Shown here: in pieces, positions 43,495 to 51,214 of the stretch | How the letters are laid out: the number at the start of each line of letters is the position of its first letter | How positions within the stretch are numbered: the stretch's first letter is position 1 | Source of the DNA: Oscillospiraceae bacterium | GTDB lineage: Bacteria; Bacillota; Clostridia; Oscillospirales; Acutalibacteraceae | Direction of reading: 5' to 3' | Assembly: GCA_015066345.1 (NCBI GenBank) | Contig: SVOQ01000004.1 | Span: forward strand, 52,853 to 116,852 | DNA: 64,000 nucleotides | Program-made: the position numbers and the translations under genes | The notes under the pieces: model-generated | Database searches by the model: none | What the model was told of the DNA's origin: nothing | The model's input: only the letters and a program-made list of their open reading frames with translations

Positions 43495-44024
43495 AGGAGT
43501 TTATAAAGAGTATTCGGGAAAAGAAAATGCCTAAAAAAACCATATTAATGATAGTCGGAGCGGTAGTGGTTTTAATTGGTTTATTGTTAAGTGAATTCAC
43601 CACGGGAGAAAATCAAACCCCTGAAGAGCCTTATGTTTCTGCGGAAGAATACATAAAAAACACCGAGAAAAATCTTGAAAAATTACTGTCGGATATTGAC
43701 GGTGCAGGGAATGTGAAGGTTATGCTTACGGTGGATACCTGCTATGAAAATGTTTATGCCAAAAGTTACGACACCAAGGGTCAAAAAGATGAAAACGGAA
43801 CCGAGAATGAACTTTCCGAAGAATATATAATTGTAAAAAAAGGCTCAAATAACGAGGAATGCCTTGTGATTAAAGTCTATGAGCCAACGGTAAAGGGTGT
43901 AGCGGTAATTGCCGAGGGTGCGGACAGTATAAGGGTAAAAACCGCCATAACCGATACGGTGTGTGCTTTGTTTAATATAAGTACCGCACAGGTTTCCGTT
44001 GAGAAAATGTGTGCGGATAAATAA
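43491..44024 (+). CDS. spoIIIAG: Stage III sporulation protein AG
   Basis: A 177-residue protein with one membrane helix (TILMIVGAVVVLIGLLLS) and an outer domain. LEKLLSDIDGAGNVKVMLTV followed by GVAVIAEGADSIRVKTAITD is the ring-forming core. SpoIIIAG builds the large ring of the channel in the space between the forespore membranes. Confidence 0.95.
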   Translation: MKEFIKSIREKKMPKKTILMIVGAVVVLIGLLLSEFTTGENQTPEEPYVSAEEYIKNTEKNLEKLLSDIDGAGNVKVMLTVDTCYENVYAKSYDTKGQKDENGTENELSEEYIIVKKGSNNEECLVIKVYEPTVKGVAVIAEGADSIRVKTAITDTVCALFNISTAQVSVEKMCADK

Positions 44025-44039
44025 AAAGGAGTGATTTTT

Positions 44040-44573
44040 GTGAATCTCATTATAAAAAGGCGTCAACTTATTTTAGGTACATTGGTAGTGGCTCTGGGTG
44101 CGGCGGTATTCGTCAATTGGTATTATACCAATAATGGTAAGGATGATATTTTAAAAACCAATGACGAAAGCGAATATGTTCAGAATTTAGGCGAGGCACA
44201 GTATGTAAACGCAGGGGCAGAAAATAATGATTACTTTGCCGAGGTGCGTTTGAATAGGGATAAAGCCCGCGACGAAAGCATTGATAAACTGAATAAATCC
44301 TTGAAATCCGCAGTGTCGGGTAGCGAGGAAGCAAAAAAAATAACAGCAACAATTGAAGCTTTATCAAAGCAAATAAAACTCGAAAGTGACCTTGAAACAT
44401 TAATAAGCGCTAAGATTTCGGGGGAGTGTGCCGCGGTAATAAACGATAAGTCGGTACAGATTATTGTAGAAAAAGGAAAACTTAATGATTCTGCCGCCTT
44501 ACAGATAACCGATATAGTAACCGCAAACACCGAAATTGACGGAGCAAATATAAAAATAAGTGAATCAAAATAA
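44040..44573 (+). CDS. spoIIIAH: Stage III sporulation protein AH
   Basis: A 177-residue protein from the GTG at 44040, which has AAAAGGA nine bases upstream; a GTG at 44031 touches that site and is rejected. The start NLIIKRRQLILGTLVVALGA followed by FVNWYY is the family's membrane anchor. The outer domain is ring-forming and would bind SpoIIQ of the forespore, or the SpoIIQ substitute used in Clostridia. It is the last gene of the operon, before a terminator. Confidence 0.94.
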   Translation: MNLIIKRRQLILGTLVVALGAAVFVNWYYTNNGKDDILKTNDESEYVQNLGEAQYVNAGAENNDYFAEVRLNRDKARDESIDKLNKSLKSAVSGSEEAKKITATIEALSKQIKLESDLETLISAKISGECAAVINDKSVQIIVEKGKLNDSAALQITDIVTANTEIDGANIKISESK

Positions 44574-44574
44574 A

Positions 44575-44610
44575 AAAATCCCGAAGTACAATGTGCTTCG
44601 GGGAAATTTT
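44575..44610. terminator. Bidirectional terminator between spoIIIAH and cysK
   Basis: CCCGAAG and CTTCGGG form the core stem, flanked by a run of A on the left and ATTTTTTAA on the right, so it can end both convergent transcripts. Confidence 0.85.
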
Positions 44611-45540
44611 TTAATCATCAAAAAGGGGAGTAGAGAAATATCTTTCTGCAGTGTCGGGAAGAACCGCAACAACGGTTTTGCCTTTGCCGAGTTTTTTAGC
44701 GAGTTTTATTGCGGCGGCAACGTTTGTACCACTTGAAATACCGCAAAGAATACCTTCTTTTGCCGCAAGGTCCTTAGCAGTGTTAAGAGCCTCGTCGTCG
44801 GTGATAATGCAGATATCTGAGTAAATTGATGTGTTAAGAATAGGGGGAATAAGACCGTCGCCAATACCCATCTGTATATGTGTGCCGATAAGACCGCCCG
44901 AAAGAATAGCCGCATCCTCAGGCTCAACTGCCCATATTTCAATATCGGGGTTAGCCTCTTTAAGTACCTCGCCGATACCTGTAAGTGTACCGCCCGTGCC
45001 TATACCCACACAGAAACCGTCAATGGGTTTACCAACCTGTTCAAGGATTTCGGTTGCGGTTTTTTTACGCTGAATTTCGGGGTTGGCGGGGTTCTCAAAC
45101 TGTTGGGGAACAAAAACATTTTCGTTTTCTTCCTGCATTTTTAACGCTAACTGTAAACATTCGTCAATGCATTTACCGATATTTCCCGCATCGTGTACAA
45201 GTTTAACCTCTGCACCGTAGTGCCTTACGAGTTTTCTGCGTTCTTCACTAACGGAGTCGGGCATAATAATAACTGTTTTATAGCCTCTTACGGCACCTAC
45301 GAGTGCAAGACCGATACCCTGATTACCGCTTGTAGGTTCAACAATTATGGTATCCTTGTTGATTTTACCCTCTTTTTCCGCTTTTAAAATCATATTGTAA
45401 GCAGTTCTTGTTTTAATCGAGCCACCAACATTAAGTCCCTCAAATTTAACAAGTACTTCTGCAGAGTCCTCATCAACCATACGGTTAAGACGAATAACGG
45501 GCGTGTTGCCCATTGCCTCTAAAATATTGTTGCAAATCAT
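44611..45540 (-). CDS. cysK: Cysteine synthase A
   Basis: A 309-residue O-acetylserine sulfhydrylase. The PLP lysine lies in GGSIKTRTAYNMI (about residue 42; Lys in the family's SxKxR motif). EPTSGNQGIGLALV binds substrate, GIGTGGTLTGIGEVLKE binds the phosphate, and GISSGTNVAAAIKLAKK is near the end. It makes cysteine from O-acetylserine and sulfide. It is monocistronic. GAGGTG lies upstream of the ATG. The family could also include cystathionine-forming paralogues, but CysK is the simplest call. Confidence 0.94.
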   Translation of the reverse strand: MICNNILEAMGNTPVIRLNRMVDEDSAEVLVKFEGLNVGGSIKTRTAYNMILKAEKEGKINKDTIIVEPTSGNQGIGLALVGAVRGYKTVIIMPDSVSEERRKLVRHYGAEVKLVHDAGNIGKCIDECLQLALKMQEENENVFVPQQFENPANPEIQRKKTATEILEQVGKPIDGFCVGIGTGGTLTGIGEVLKEANPDIEIWAVEPEDAAILSGGLIGTHIQMGIGDGLIPPILNTSIYSDICIITDDEALNTAKDLAAKEGILCGISSGTNVAAAIKLAKKLGKGKTVVAVLPDTAERYFSTPLFDD

Positions 45541-45655
45541 TTTGTAACACCTCAGATAATGAGAATATATATTAACATACTATGTAGACTAAACACACAG
45601 TTTACAAGTTTAACATATAAATTATTCTAATGCAAGTATAAATTATTGAGTGAGG

Positions 45656-45695
45656 AATTAGGAGTGAGGAATTTCGGGGCTTACGCCAATTATAA
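45656..45695 (+). repeat. Fragment of an interspersed repeat (GGAATT-CGGGGCT-ACGCC)
   Basis: AGGAGTGAGGAATTTCGGGG, then CTTACGCCAATTATAAT, matches the reverse complement of 56270-56310 (GGAATTACGGGGCTGACGCC then GATTATAAT) with few differences. The copy here is short and overlaps the last codons of the amidohydrolase gene. Confidence 0.6.
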
Positions 45696-46511
45696 TATTT
45701 TAAGAATATTATTATGTAAAATATCCTCAAGTTCTTCCCGGGATAAACCTAAACTGAAAAGGTATTCTAATTCTTCTTTTTGCTTCCACATAGGGTAGTC
45801 CGTTCCGAAAATAACTCTGTCAGCACCGTAAGTTCTTATGAGTTTTTTTGCCGTTTCTTTTTCTAATGCGTAAAAAGAAGAACAGGTGTCCACGTAGAAG
45901 TTTTTATATTCCGATAATTCTTCCGTGGCTTTTTCCCATATCGACCAACCACCAAAATGTGCACCTATAATGGTAAGATTCGGGAATTTTTCAAGAATGG
46001 TAGTCACTCGGTTGGGGTTTGAGTTATCAAAACGGGAATCGCCCGTGTGAAGAAGTACGGGTAAATCATTTTTTTCGCACAATTCAAATATTCTGAGGAC
46101 TTTCGGGTCATCAACTTTAAAATTCTGGATATCGGGATGTAATTTAACACCCTTTAAACCTGTTTCAATAAGATGCTCAACGTCCTCTGTCAGAGTTTCA
46201 CTTTCGGGGTGGAGTGAGCCGAAACCTATAAATCGTTCAGGGTACAGTGCAACTTCGCTTGAAATGTAAGCATTAATGCTCTGTGCGTGGTGGGGTGTGG
46301 TTGCAACGGAGGTCACAAGGCATTTCTCAACCCCTGTTTCGTCGCATTGTTTTATAAGGTTTTCGGCAGTGCCCACAAAAGCACAGCCGTCAATTTTCCC
46401 CAATGCACTTATACCGTAAAAAAGGTCAATACTGTCAGTTGCTTTTTTCGCAATGATGTCGGGGAATATATGACAATGGGAGTCAATTATTTTATAATCT
46501 TTGTAATTCAT
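45690..46511 (-). CDS. Amidohydrolase family TIM-barrel metal hydrolase
   Basis: A 273-residue amidohydrolase_2 protein. IDSHCHIFPDII supplies the first metal His pair. CLVTSVATTPHH follows, then GVKLHPDIQNFKVDDP, where His and Asp are likely ligands. VLLHTGDSRFDN and IIGAHFGGWSIWE provide two more His, and IFGTDYPMW provides the last Asp. The substrate is unknown; relatives are decarboxylases and lactonases of the ACMSD type. Its last codons overlap a repeat fragment, so the C-terminus may have been altered by it. Confidence 0.88.
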   Translation of the reverse strand: MNYKDYKIIDSHCHIFPDIIAKKATDSIDLFYGISALGKIDGCAFVGTAENLIKQCDETGVEKCLVTSVATTPHHAQSINAYISSEVALYPERFIGFGSLHPESETLTEDVEHLIETGLKGVKLHPDIQNFKVDDPKVLRIFELCEKNDLPVLLHTGDSRFDNSNPNRVTTILEKFPNLTIIGAHFGGWSIWEKATEELSEYKNFYVDTCSSFYALEKETAKKLIRTYGADRVIFGTDYPMWKQKEELEYLFSLGLSREELEDILHNNILKIL

Positions 46512-46536
46512 TTTCAGGGCCTTCTTTAAAAGTACA

Positions 46537-46564
46537 GAAGTCGAGTATATGACCCGACTTCTGA
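46537..46564 (-). terminator. Hairpin after the TIM-barrel/acyl-CoA synthetase gene
   Basis: CAGAAGTCG and CGACTTCTG pair across an 11-base loop, 13 bases beyond the stop of the minus-strand operon. The T run on the minus strand is weak (TACTTTTAAA). Confidence 0.6.
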
Positions 46565-46577
46565 TAATTGATATAAT

Positions 46578-49037
46578 TTATTTCTGATTATTGTATCTGT
46601 CGAGCGATTCTTCTCTCATTTTGTATTTGAGAATCTTACCTGCCGCATTCATGGGGAATTCGTTTACGAATAAGAAATATTTAGGAACTTTGTGTTTTGC
46701 AATAGATGCGTAGCCGTATTCCTTCATTTCTTTTTCGTCAGCAGTTTCACCCTTGTGAAGAATAATCCAAGCGCAACATTCTTCGCCGTACTGTTCATCG
46801 GGAACACCAACAACCTGAACGTCACGAACTTTGGGGTTGGTAAGGTAGAATTCTTCGATTTCACGGGGATAAAGGTTTTCACCGCCACGGATAATCATAT
46901 CTTTAAGACGTCCCGTAACCTTGTAGTAGCCGTCAGGAGTTCTCATACAAATATCACCGGAATGAAGCCAACCTTCGCTGTCAATTGCCTGAGCAGTTGC
47001 TTCGGGCATTTTGTAGTAGCCCTTCATAATGTTAAAGCCACGTGCAACAAATTCACCACTCTGACCGTCGGGGAGTTCAAGACCGGTTTCGGGGTCGATA
47101 ATTTTACATTCAACACCGGGGAATGCACTACCGACAGTTTCAACACGGTGGTCAAGGTCTTCGTTTACTTCACCCATTGTGCAACCGGGTGAAGCCTCTG
47201 TCTGACCGTAAACTGAAATAATTTCACGCATATTCATTTCTACGGATGCACGGCGCATAAGGTCTGCGGGGCAGTTAGCACCTGCCATAATGCCTGTTCG
47301 CATATATGAAAAGTCGGTTTTTGCAAAATCGGGATGACCGAACATTGCAATAAACATTGTGGGAACACCATTGAAACAGGTAATGCGTTCATCATTTACA
47401 CAAGCCAGTGATGACTTTGGTGAGAAATAGGGGATGGGGCAAAGTGTACCGCCGTGGGTCATTGTAGAGGTCATTGAAAGCACCATGCCGAAGCAATGGA
47501 ACATAGGAACCTGAATCATCATACGGTCGGCAGTGGATAAATCCATTCTGTCACCGATTGTTTTACCGTTGTTTATAATGTTACGGTGTGTAAGCATAAC
47601 GCCCTTGGGGAAACCTGTTGTACCTGAAGTATATTGCATATTACAAACATCATCAGGCTTTACAAGTGAAGAACGTCTGCGAACTTCTTCTCTGGGAACA
47701 AGTGAAGAGCGTGATAACATCTGTTCCCATGTAAGACAACCGTCCATATCAAAGCCTACGGTAACAACGTTACGAAGGAAGGGGAGGTTCTTGGAGTACA
47801 AGGGAGTGCCGGGCTTAAGGTTTTTGAGTTCAGGACAAAGTTCTTCAATAATTGTCTTATAGTTGATATCCTTGCAGTACTCAATCATAACAAGGGTATG
47901 AGTATCTGACTGCTTGAGCAGGTATTCTATTTCGTGGATTTTATATGCGGTGTTAACAGTAACGAGAACTGCACCGATTTTTGTTGTTGCCCAGAAGGTG
48001 ATGAACCACTGAGGTACATTGGTTGCCCATATTGCAACATGGTCGCCTGCTTTTACACCCAGGGAAATTAACGCTGCTGCACATTCGTCAACGTCGCGAC
48101 GGAACTGCTCGTAAGTTCTTGTGTAGTCGAGTGTAGGATATTTGAAAGCATACTGGTCGGGATATTTTTCCACCATTTTATCAAGTACATCCGAGAATGT
48201 AGCGTCAATAACATCATACTTTTTCCAAGGGAATGTACCTGATTTATCACGGTTGTAATGTGTGTGGTCATAAACCTTTTTCGCACGACCTAAAGAGGAG
48301 ATGTAGTTTGTGAAGTGAGTGAGGACGATGTCTGCATCGCTGATTTCTTCATTCCACGCAGCACATATGAAACCTTCATAATTAAGTGAAGAAAGAGCGT
48401 TCAATAACTTCTCAACATCCAAATCGCCTTCGCCTATTAAAACGGTCTTACCGTCCTTCATATCACCAAGGCGTACATATTTAATGTAAGCACCTAAGTT
48501 TTTGATAGTGGTTTCTGCAGTTTCACCTGCATCAAAATATGTTCCTCTTACATTCCATGAAACACCGATAGCCGCCGAAGCAAAGTGGTTGATAACACCG
48601 ATTACGTTTTCGGTTCTTGCAAGATATCCGGTTGTTTCAAATAAAATGTTTACGTCACCTGACTGAGCGCGTTTAATTGCACCTGTCATTTTTTCGTCAA
48701 GAATATCGAAAGCTACTTCGCTCTGTGTGTGAACTATAACGTTTTCAACGCCTGATGCAGCTGCCATACTTACGTATTTTTCAACAAGCTCGGCAGAAGT
48801 GCTTTCGCTCTCAATGGGGTCGGGCATACGAAGAGCCGAAACGGTAAGGTTTCTGTTTATGAGTTTTCTTTTTGCGTCGGCAATACGTTCACGTCTTAAA
48901 ATACTGTCGTGATGTGAGCTTCTTTCTTTTATAGCATCGTAAATTTCAAAACCTTCAAAACCGTAATCAAAGGCATAGCGGCAGGTATCAAGGAAAGAGG
49001 CTCGACGCACATTTTTGGTCGAAAATACAATTTTCAT
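46578..49037 (-). CDS. TIM-barrel (sugar isomerase/AP endonuclease-like) fused to AMP-forming acyl-CoA synthetase
   Basis: An 819-residue two-domain protein. Residues 1-255 form a xylose-isomerase-like TIM barrel (FSTKNVRRASFLDTCRYAFD; VIVHTQSEV; ILFETTGY; YVRLGDMKDG; GEGDLDVEKLL). The expected metal ligands look partly lost: the usual HIKD is RLGD. Residues about 275-819 are an adenylate-forming acyl-CoA synthetase. The A3 loop is QYTSGTTGFPKGVMLTH, YGQTEASPG is A5, HSGDICMRTPDGYYKVTGR gives the hinge region, and the catalytic Lys is in MNAAGKILKYKMRE. The N-terminal fusion is unusual. The gene follows the LeuA-like gene by one base, with GAGGAGG before the ATG. The unit has a T-box fitting leucine, so isovalerate activation is the suggested role. 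Confidence 0.85.
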   Translation of the reverse strand: MKIVFSTKNVRRASFLDTCRYAFDYGFEGFEIYDAIKERSSHHDSILRRERIADAKRKLINRNLTVSALRMPDPIESESTSAELVEKYVSMAAASGVENVIVHTQSEVAFDILDEKMTGAIKRAQSGDVNILFETTGYLARTENVIGVINHFASAAIGVSWNVRGTYFDAGETAETTIKNLGAYIKYVRLGDMKDGKTVLIGEGDLDVEKLLNALSSLNYEGFICAAWNEEISDADIVLTHFTNYISSLGRAKKVYDHTHYNRDKSGTFPWKKYDVIDATFSDVLDKMVEKYPDQYAFKYPTLDYTRTYEQFRRDVDECAAALISLGVKAGDHVAIWATNVPQWFITFWATTKIGAVLVTVNTAYKIHEIEYLLKQSDTHTLVMIEYCKDINYKTIIEELCPELKNLKPGTPLYSKNLPFLRNVVTVGFDMDGCLTWEQMLSRSSLVPREEVRRRSSLVKPDDVCNMQYTSGTTGFPKGVMLTHRNIINNGKTIGDRMDLSTADRMMIQVPMFHCFGMVLSMTSTMTHGGTLCPIPYFSPKSSLACVNDERITCFNGVPTMFIAMFGHPDFAKTDFSYMRTGIMAGANCPADLMRRASVEMNMREIISVYGQTEASPGCTMGEVNEDLDHRVETVGSAFPGVECKIIDPETGLELPDGQSGEFVARGFNIMKGYYKMPEATAQAIDSEGWLHSGDICMRTPDGYYKVTGRLKDMIIRGGENLYPREIEEFYLTNPKVRDVQVVGVPDEQYGEECCAWIILHKGETADEKEMKEYGYASIAKHKVPKYFLFVNEFPMNAAGKILKYKMREESLDRYNNQK

Positions 49038-49038
49038 A

Positions 49039-50427
49039 TTATGCCTCCTCGAATACGATTTTGTTCAATGCGTTGATATATGCTCTGATACTTGCGGCAA
49101 CAATGTCGGTGGATGTGCCGTTACCTGAATAGAGTTTTCCGTTGTTGCGAAGTCTTACAAGTGCAGAACCGAGAGCTTCTTTGCCCTCTGTTACAGACTG
49201 CACCTGGAAATCGTCAAGCTCATAGTGGTGACCGATACACTGTTCAATTGCACGGAAAACGGAGTCAATAGGACCGTCGCCGTTGCTTACACCACAAATG
49301 ATTTCGTCGTTACATTTCAAAGTAACCTGAGACATAGATGTGGACATATTGCTGCTTGTTGTTGTATATGTTTCAAAGTGATAGGTGGAAGGAGCCTGCA
49401 TTGCAGAACTTGCTATAATTGCTTCAAACTCTTTGTAGCCGACAGCACCCTTCTTTTCACATACCTGTTTAAGAACCTTGTGTACGTTACCAACATCGGA
49501 ATCGGAAAGCTCGTAGCCTAAAACAGCCGCTGCCTGAGCAACCTGGTCAATTGTGGAATCAGTATCGAGAAGAATCTTTTTACCGTCGCTTACTGCTTTG
49601 TTGGTTTCATAAGCATCGTGGCTGATGCTTGATAACATATCTTCGATACTTGCATGGATTTTTGTGTTGTTAAGCTTAATTTCGGCATCTATTTGTGTGC
49701 CACAAGCGTTAATTGCATCGGAAATCTCACCGGTGAGAAGTGCATTTTTACCTGCCATTGCACATTTGAGACCGTCAGCACCGCTCTTAACAGCAAAGAA
49801 TGCGGATGCAACTGCCATACTTACGCTATCGGAAACCTGAACGTAAACGGGGATACTTACTGCCGATTTTACCTTTGCAACCAACTCTGCAATATTGTCG
49901 GGAGTTAAAGCACCCGCATCGTCACAGATTGTAATAACATTTGCACCTGAAGCTTCTGCTTCTTTAACGGCGGTAATAAGGAAATCCTCATCCGCTCTTG
50001 TTGCATCAAGTGCGGAGAATTCAACGTCGTCGCAAAATTCCTTTGCAGCCTTGATAAGTGTTGTGATTTTTTCAAGCATTTTTGCCTGTTTTACGTGATA
50101 AATGTATTCCATCTGAAGTGTGGAAACAGGAAGTTCAACCTGAAGACGGGGTTTCTTAGCATCCTTTATACATTCCCAGGCAACGGCAATATCTTCCGTG
50201 TTAAAACCAACGGGGATTGCAAAAATTGCATCTTGAACGTTCTGTGCAATTGTTTTATAGATGATTTTATCTTCGGCAGGGGATTTTACTGCGGGAATTT
50301 CAATTACATCCACACCGATTTTATCGGCACAGTTTGCAATTGCGGATTTTTCTCTGAATAGCAAGGATACGGCTCTATCCTCTGAAATCTTTTTAAGTGT
50401 GATGTCGGAAATGATAATTTTTTTCAT
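49039..50427 (-). CDS. Degenerate LeuA-like (2-isopropylmalate synthase family) protein, probably non-catalytic
   Basis: A 462-residue protein from the ATG at 50427 (AAAGG nine bases upstream; the earlier ATG abuts that site). It aligns along its length with 2-isopropylmalate synthase: a TIM barrel (1-260), linker, and a well-kept C-terminal LeuA dimer/leucine-binding domain (about 345-462; CNDEIICGVSNGDGPIDSVF, SGNGTSTDIVAASIRAYINA). The catalytic signature DTTLRDGEQ is replaced by DITLKKISED, and the metal-binding HxH is replaced by VQVS near residue 200. No catalysis is expected. It may be a leucine-responsive partner of the downstream synthetase. It is the first gene after the Leu-type T-box. 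Confidence 0.82.
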   Translation of the reverse strand: MKKIIISDITLKKISEDRAVSLLFREKSAIANCADKIGVDVIEIPAVKSPAEDKIIYKTIAQNVQDAIFAIPVGFNTEDIAVAWECIKDAKKPRLQVELPVSTLQMEYIYHVKQAKMLEKITTLIKAAKEFCDDVEFSALDATRADEDFLITAVKEAEASGANVITICDDAGALTPDNIAELVAKVKSAVSIPVYVQVSDSVSMAVASAFFAVKSGADGLKCAMAGKNALLTGEISDAINACGTQIDAEIKLNNTKIHASIEDMLSSISHDAYETNKAVSDGKKILLDTDSTIDQVAQAAAVLGYELSDSDVGNVHKVLKQVCEKKGAVGYKEFEAIIASSAMQAPSTYHFETYTTTSSNMSTSMSQVTLKCNDEIICGVSNGDGPIDSVFRAIEQCIGHHYELDDFQVQSVTEGKEALGSALVRLRNNGKLYSGNGTSTDIVAASIRAYINALNKIVFEEA

Positions 50428-50475
50428 TTTGCTCATCCTTTCGAACGTATAATATATAATGTATAATCATTTGGC

Positions 50476-50757
50476 AATAAAAAACCTGAGGTCAAAATAA
50501 TTTTGACCTCAGGGACGAATTCTTGAAAATCCGCGGTACCACCCCGGTTACTGCAAAAGCAGTCACTCATTAGGACTCTAAAAAGCCTGTAGCCATGGTA
50601 ACGGGGCCGCCGTAGTTTCTTATACACCGTAGGGGGTTGGGAAACTCTGCTCCGGAACGAGACCGAATTTTTGAAACACATTGGCTCACAGCAACCGCCA
50701 ACTCTCTGGAGTGTCAGGACAAAAACACGTAATTCCTTCATCGCATTTATGAATATG
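50476..50757 (-). ncRNA. T-box leader of the LeuA-like/acyl-CoA synthetase operon
   Basis: On the minus strand Stem I carries AGAGAGTTGGCGG, GCTGTGAGCC and GGTCTCGTTCCGGAGC. The T-box sequence TGGTACCGCGG is the complement of 50531-50541. The terminator is CCTGAGGTCAAAAT with AATTTTGACCTCAGG (50485-50513) and a T run. Judged from the 3' side of the specifier loop, CTC (Leu) is the best codon, with GTC possible. Uncharged tRNA would favour readthrough. Confidence 0.88.
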
Positions 50758-50763
50758 GGAGAA

Positions 50764-50792
50764 ATGATATCACCAATTGCTTTTTTTGTCAA
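50764..50792 (-). promoter_or_regulatory. Sigma-A promoter of the minus-strand T-box operon
   Basis: On the minus strand TTGACA (50792-50787), a 17-base gap and TATCAT (50769-50764). Confidence 0.8.
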
Positions 50793-50843
50793 CATTTATT
50801 TCTAAAATTTCAAAGAAATTTTCAAAAAACCGATAAAAAACTA

Positions 50844-50872
50844 TTGACACAAAAAAAGAAGTGTGATAATCT
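50844..50872 (+). promoter_or_regulatory. Sigma-A promoter of the first plus-strand T-box gene
   Basis: TTGACA (50844-50849), a 17-base gap and TAATCT (50867-50872). It is back to back with the minus-strand promoter, about 50 bases apart. Confidence 0.82.
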
Positions 50873-50879
50873 AATTCCA

Positions 50880-51170
50880 AATTAAAAATATCACAAATAA
50901 AAGCTGTGACGAAGACGGTCGAAATCAGCAGTTTTCAGAGAGTCGGCGGTTGCTGTGAGCCGATAACTTGTTTTTTTCATTGACCCATCCCTTCCGAGCC
51001 GAAGGTCCGAAAGATTTTTTCAAGTAGGCGCCTCCCGAGAATGCTGCGTTAGTGCAACGGGGTTGATAGACTCCTAAGGTGGCAATTTTATATTGCAATT
51101 TGAGTGGTACCGCGGATAAGTTTTATTCGTCTCAAAGTAAAGTTTAAATCTTTACTTTGGGATTTTTTTA
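50880..51170 (+). ncRNA. T-box leader of acyl-CoA synthetase 1
   Basis: Stem I has CAGAGAGTCGGCGG, GCTGTGAGCC and GACCCATCCCTTCCGAGCC. The T-box TGGTACCGCGG is at 51105-51115. The terminator CAAAGTAAAG/CTTTACTTTG (51133-51159) ends in seven T. The specifier loop reads CATCC between paired GACC and CTTC; its middle triplet ATC encodes isoleucine. The codon choice is by hand. Confidence 0.88.
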
Positions 51171-51214
51171 TTTGTGCATTTTTGATTATTTCTTTTTTGA
51201 AAGGATGAAAAGTT

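Noticed and set aside
45541..45655. Possible cysteine-responsive leader or T-box before cysK
   Set aside because: No T-box sequence TGGNACCGCG, no terminator hairpin and no recognised aptamer; only AT-rich sequence is present.
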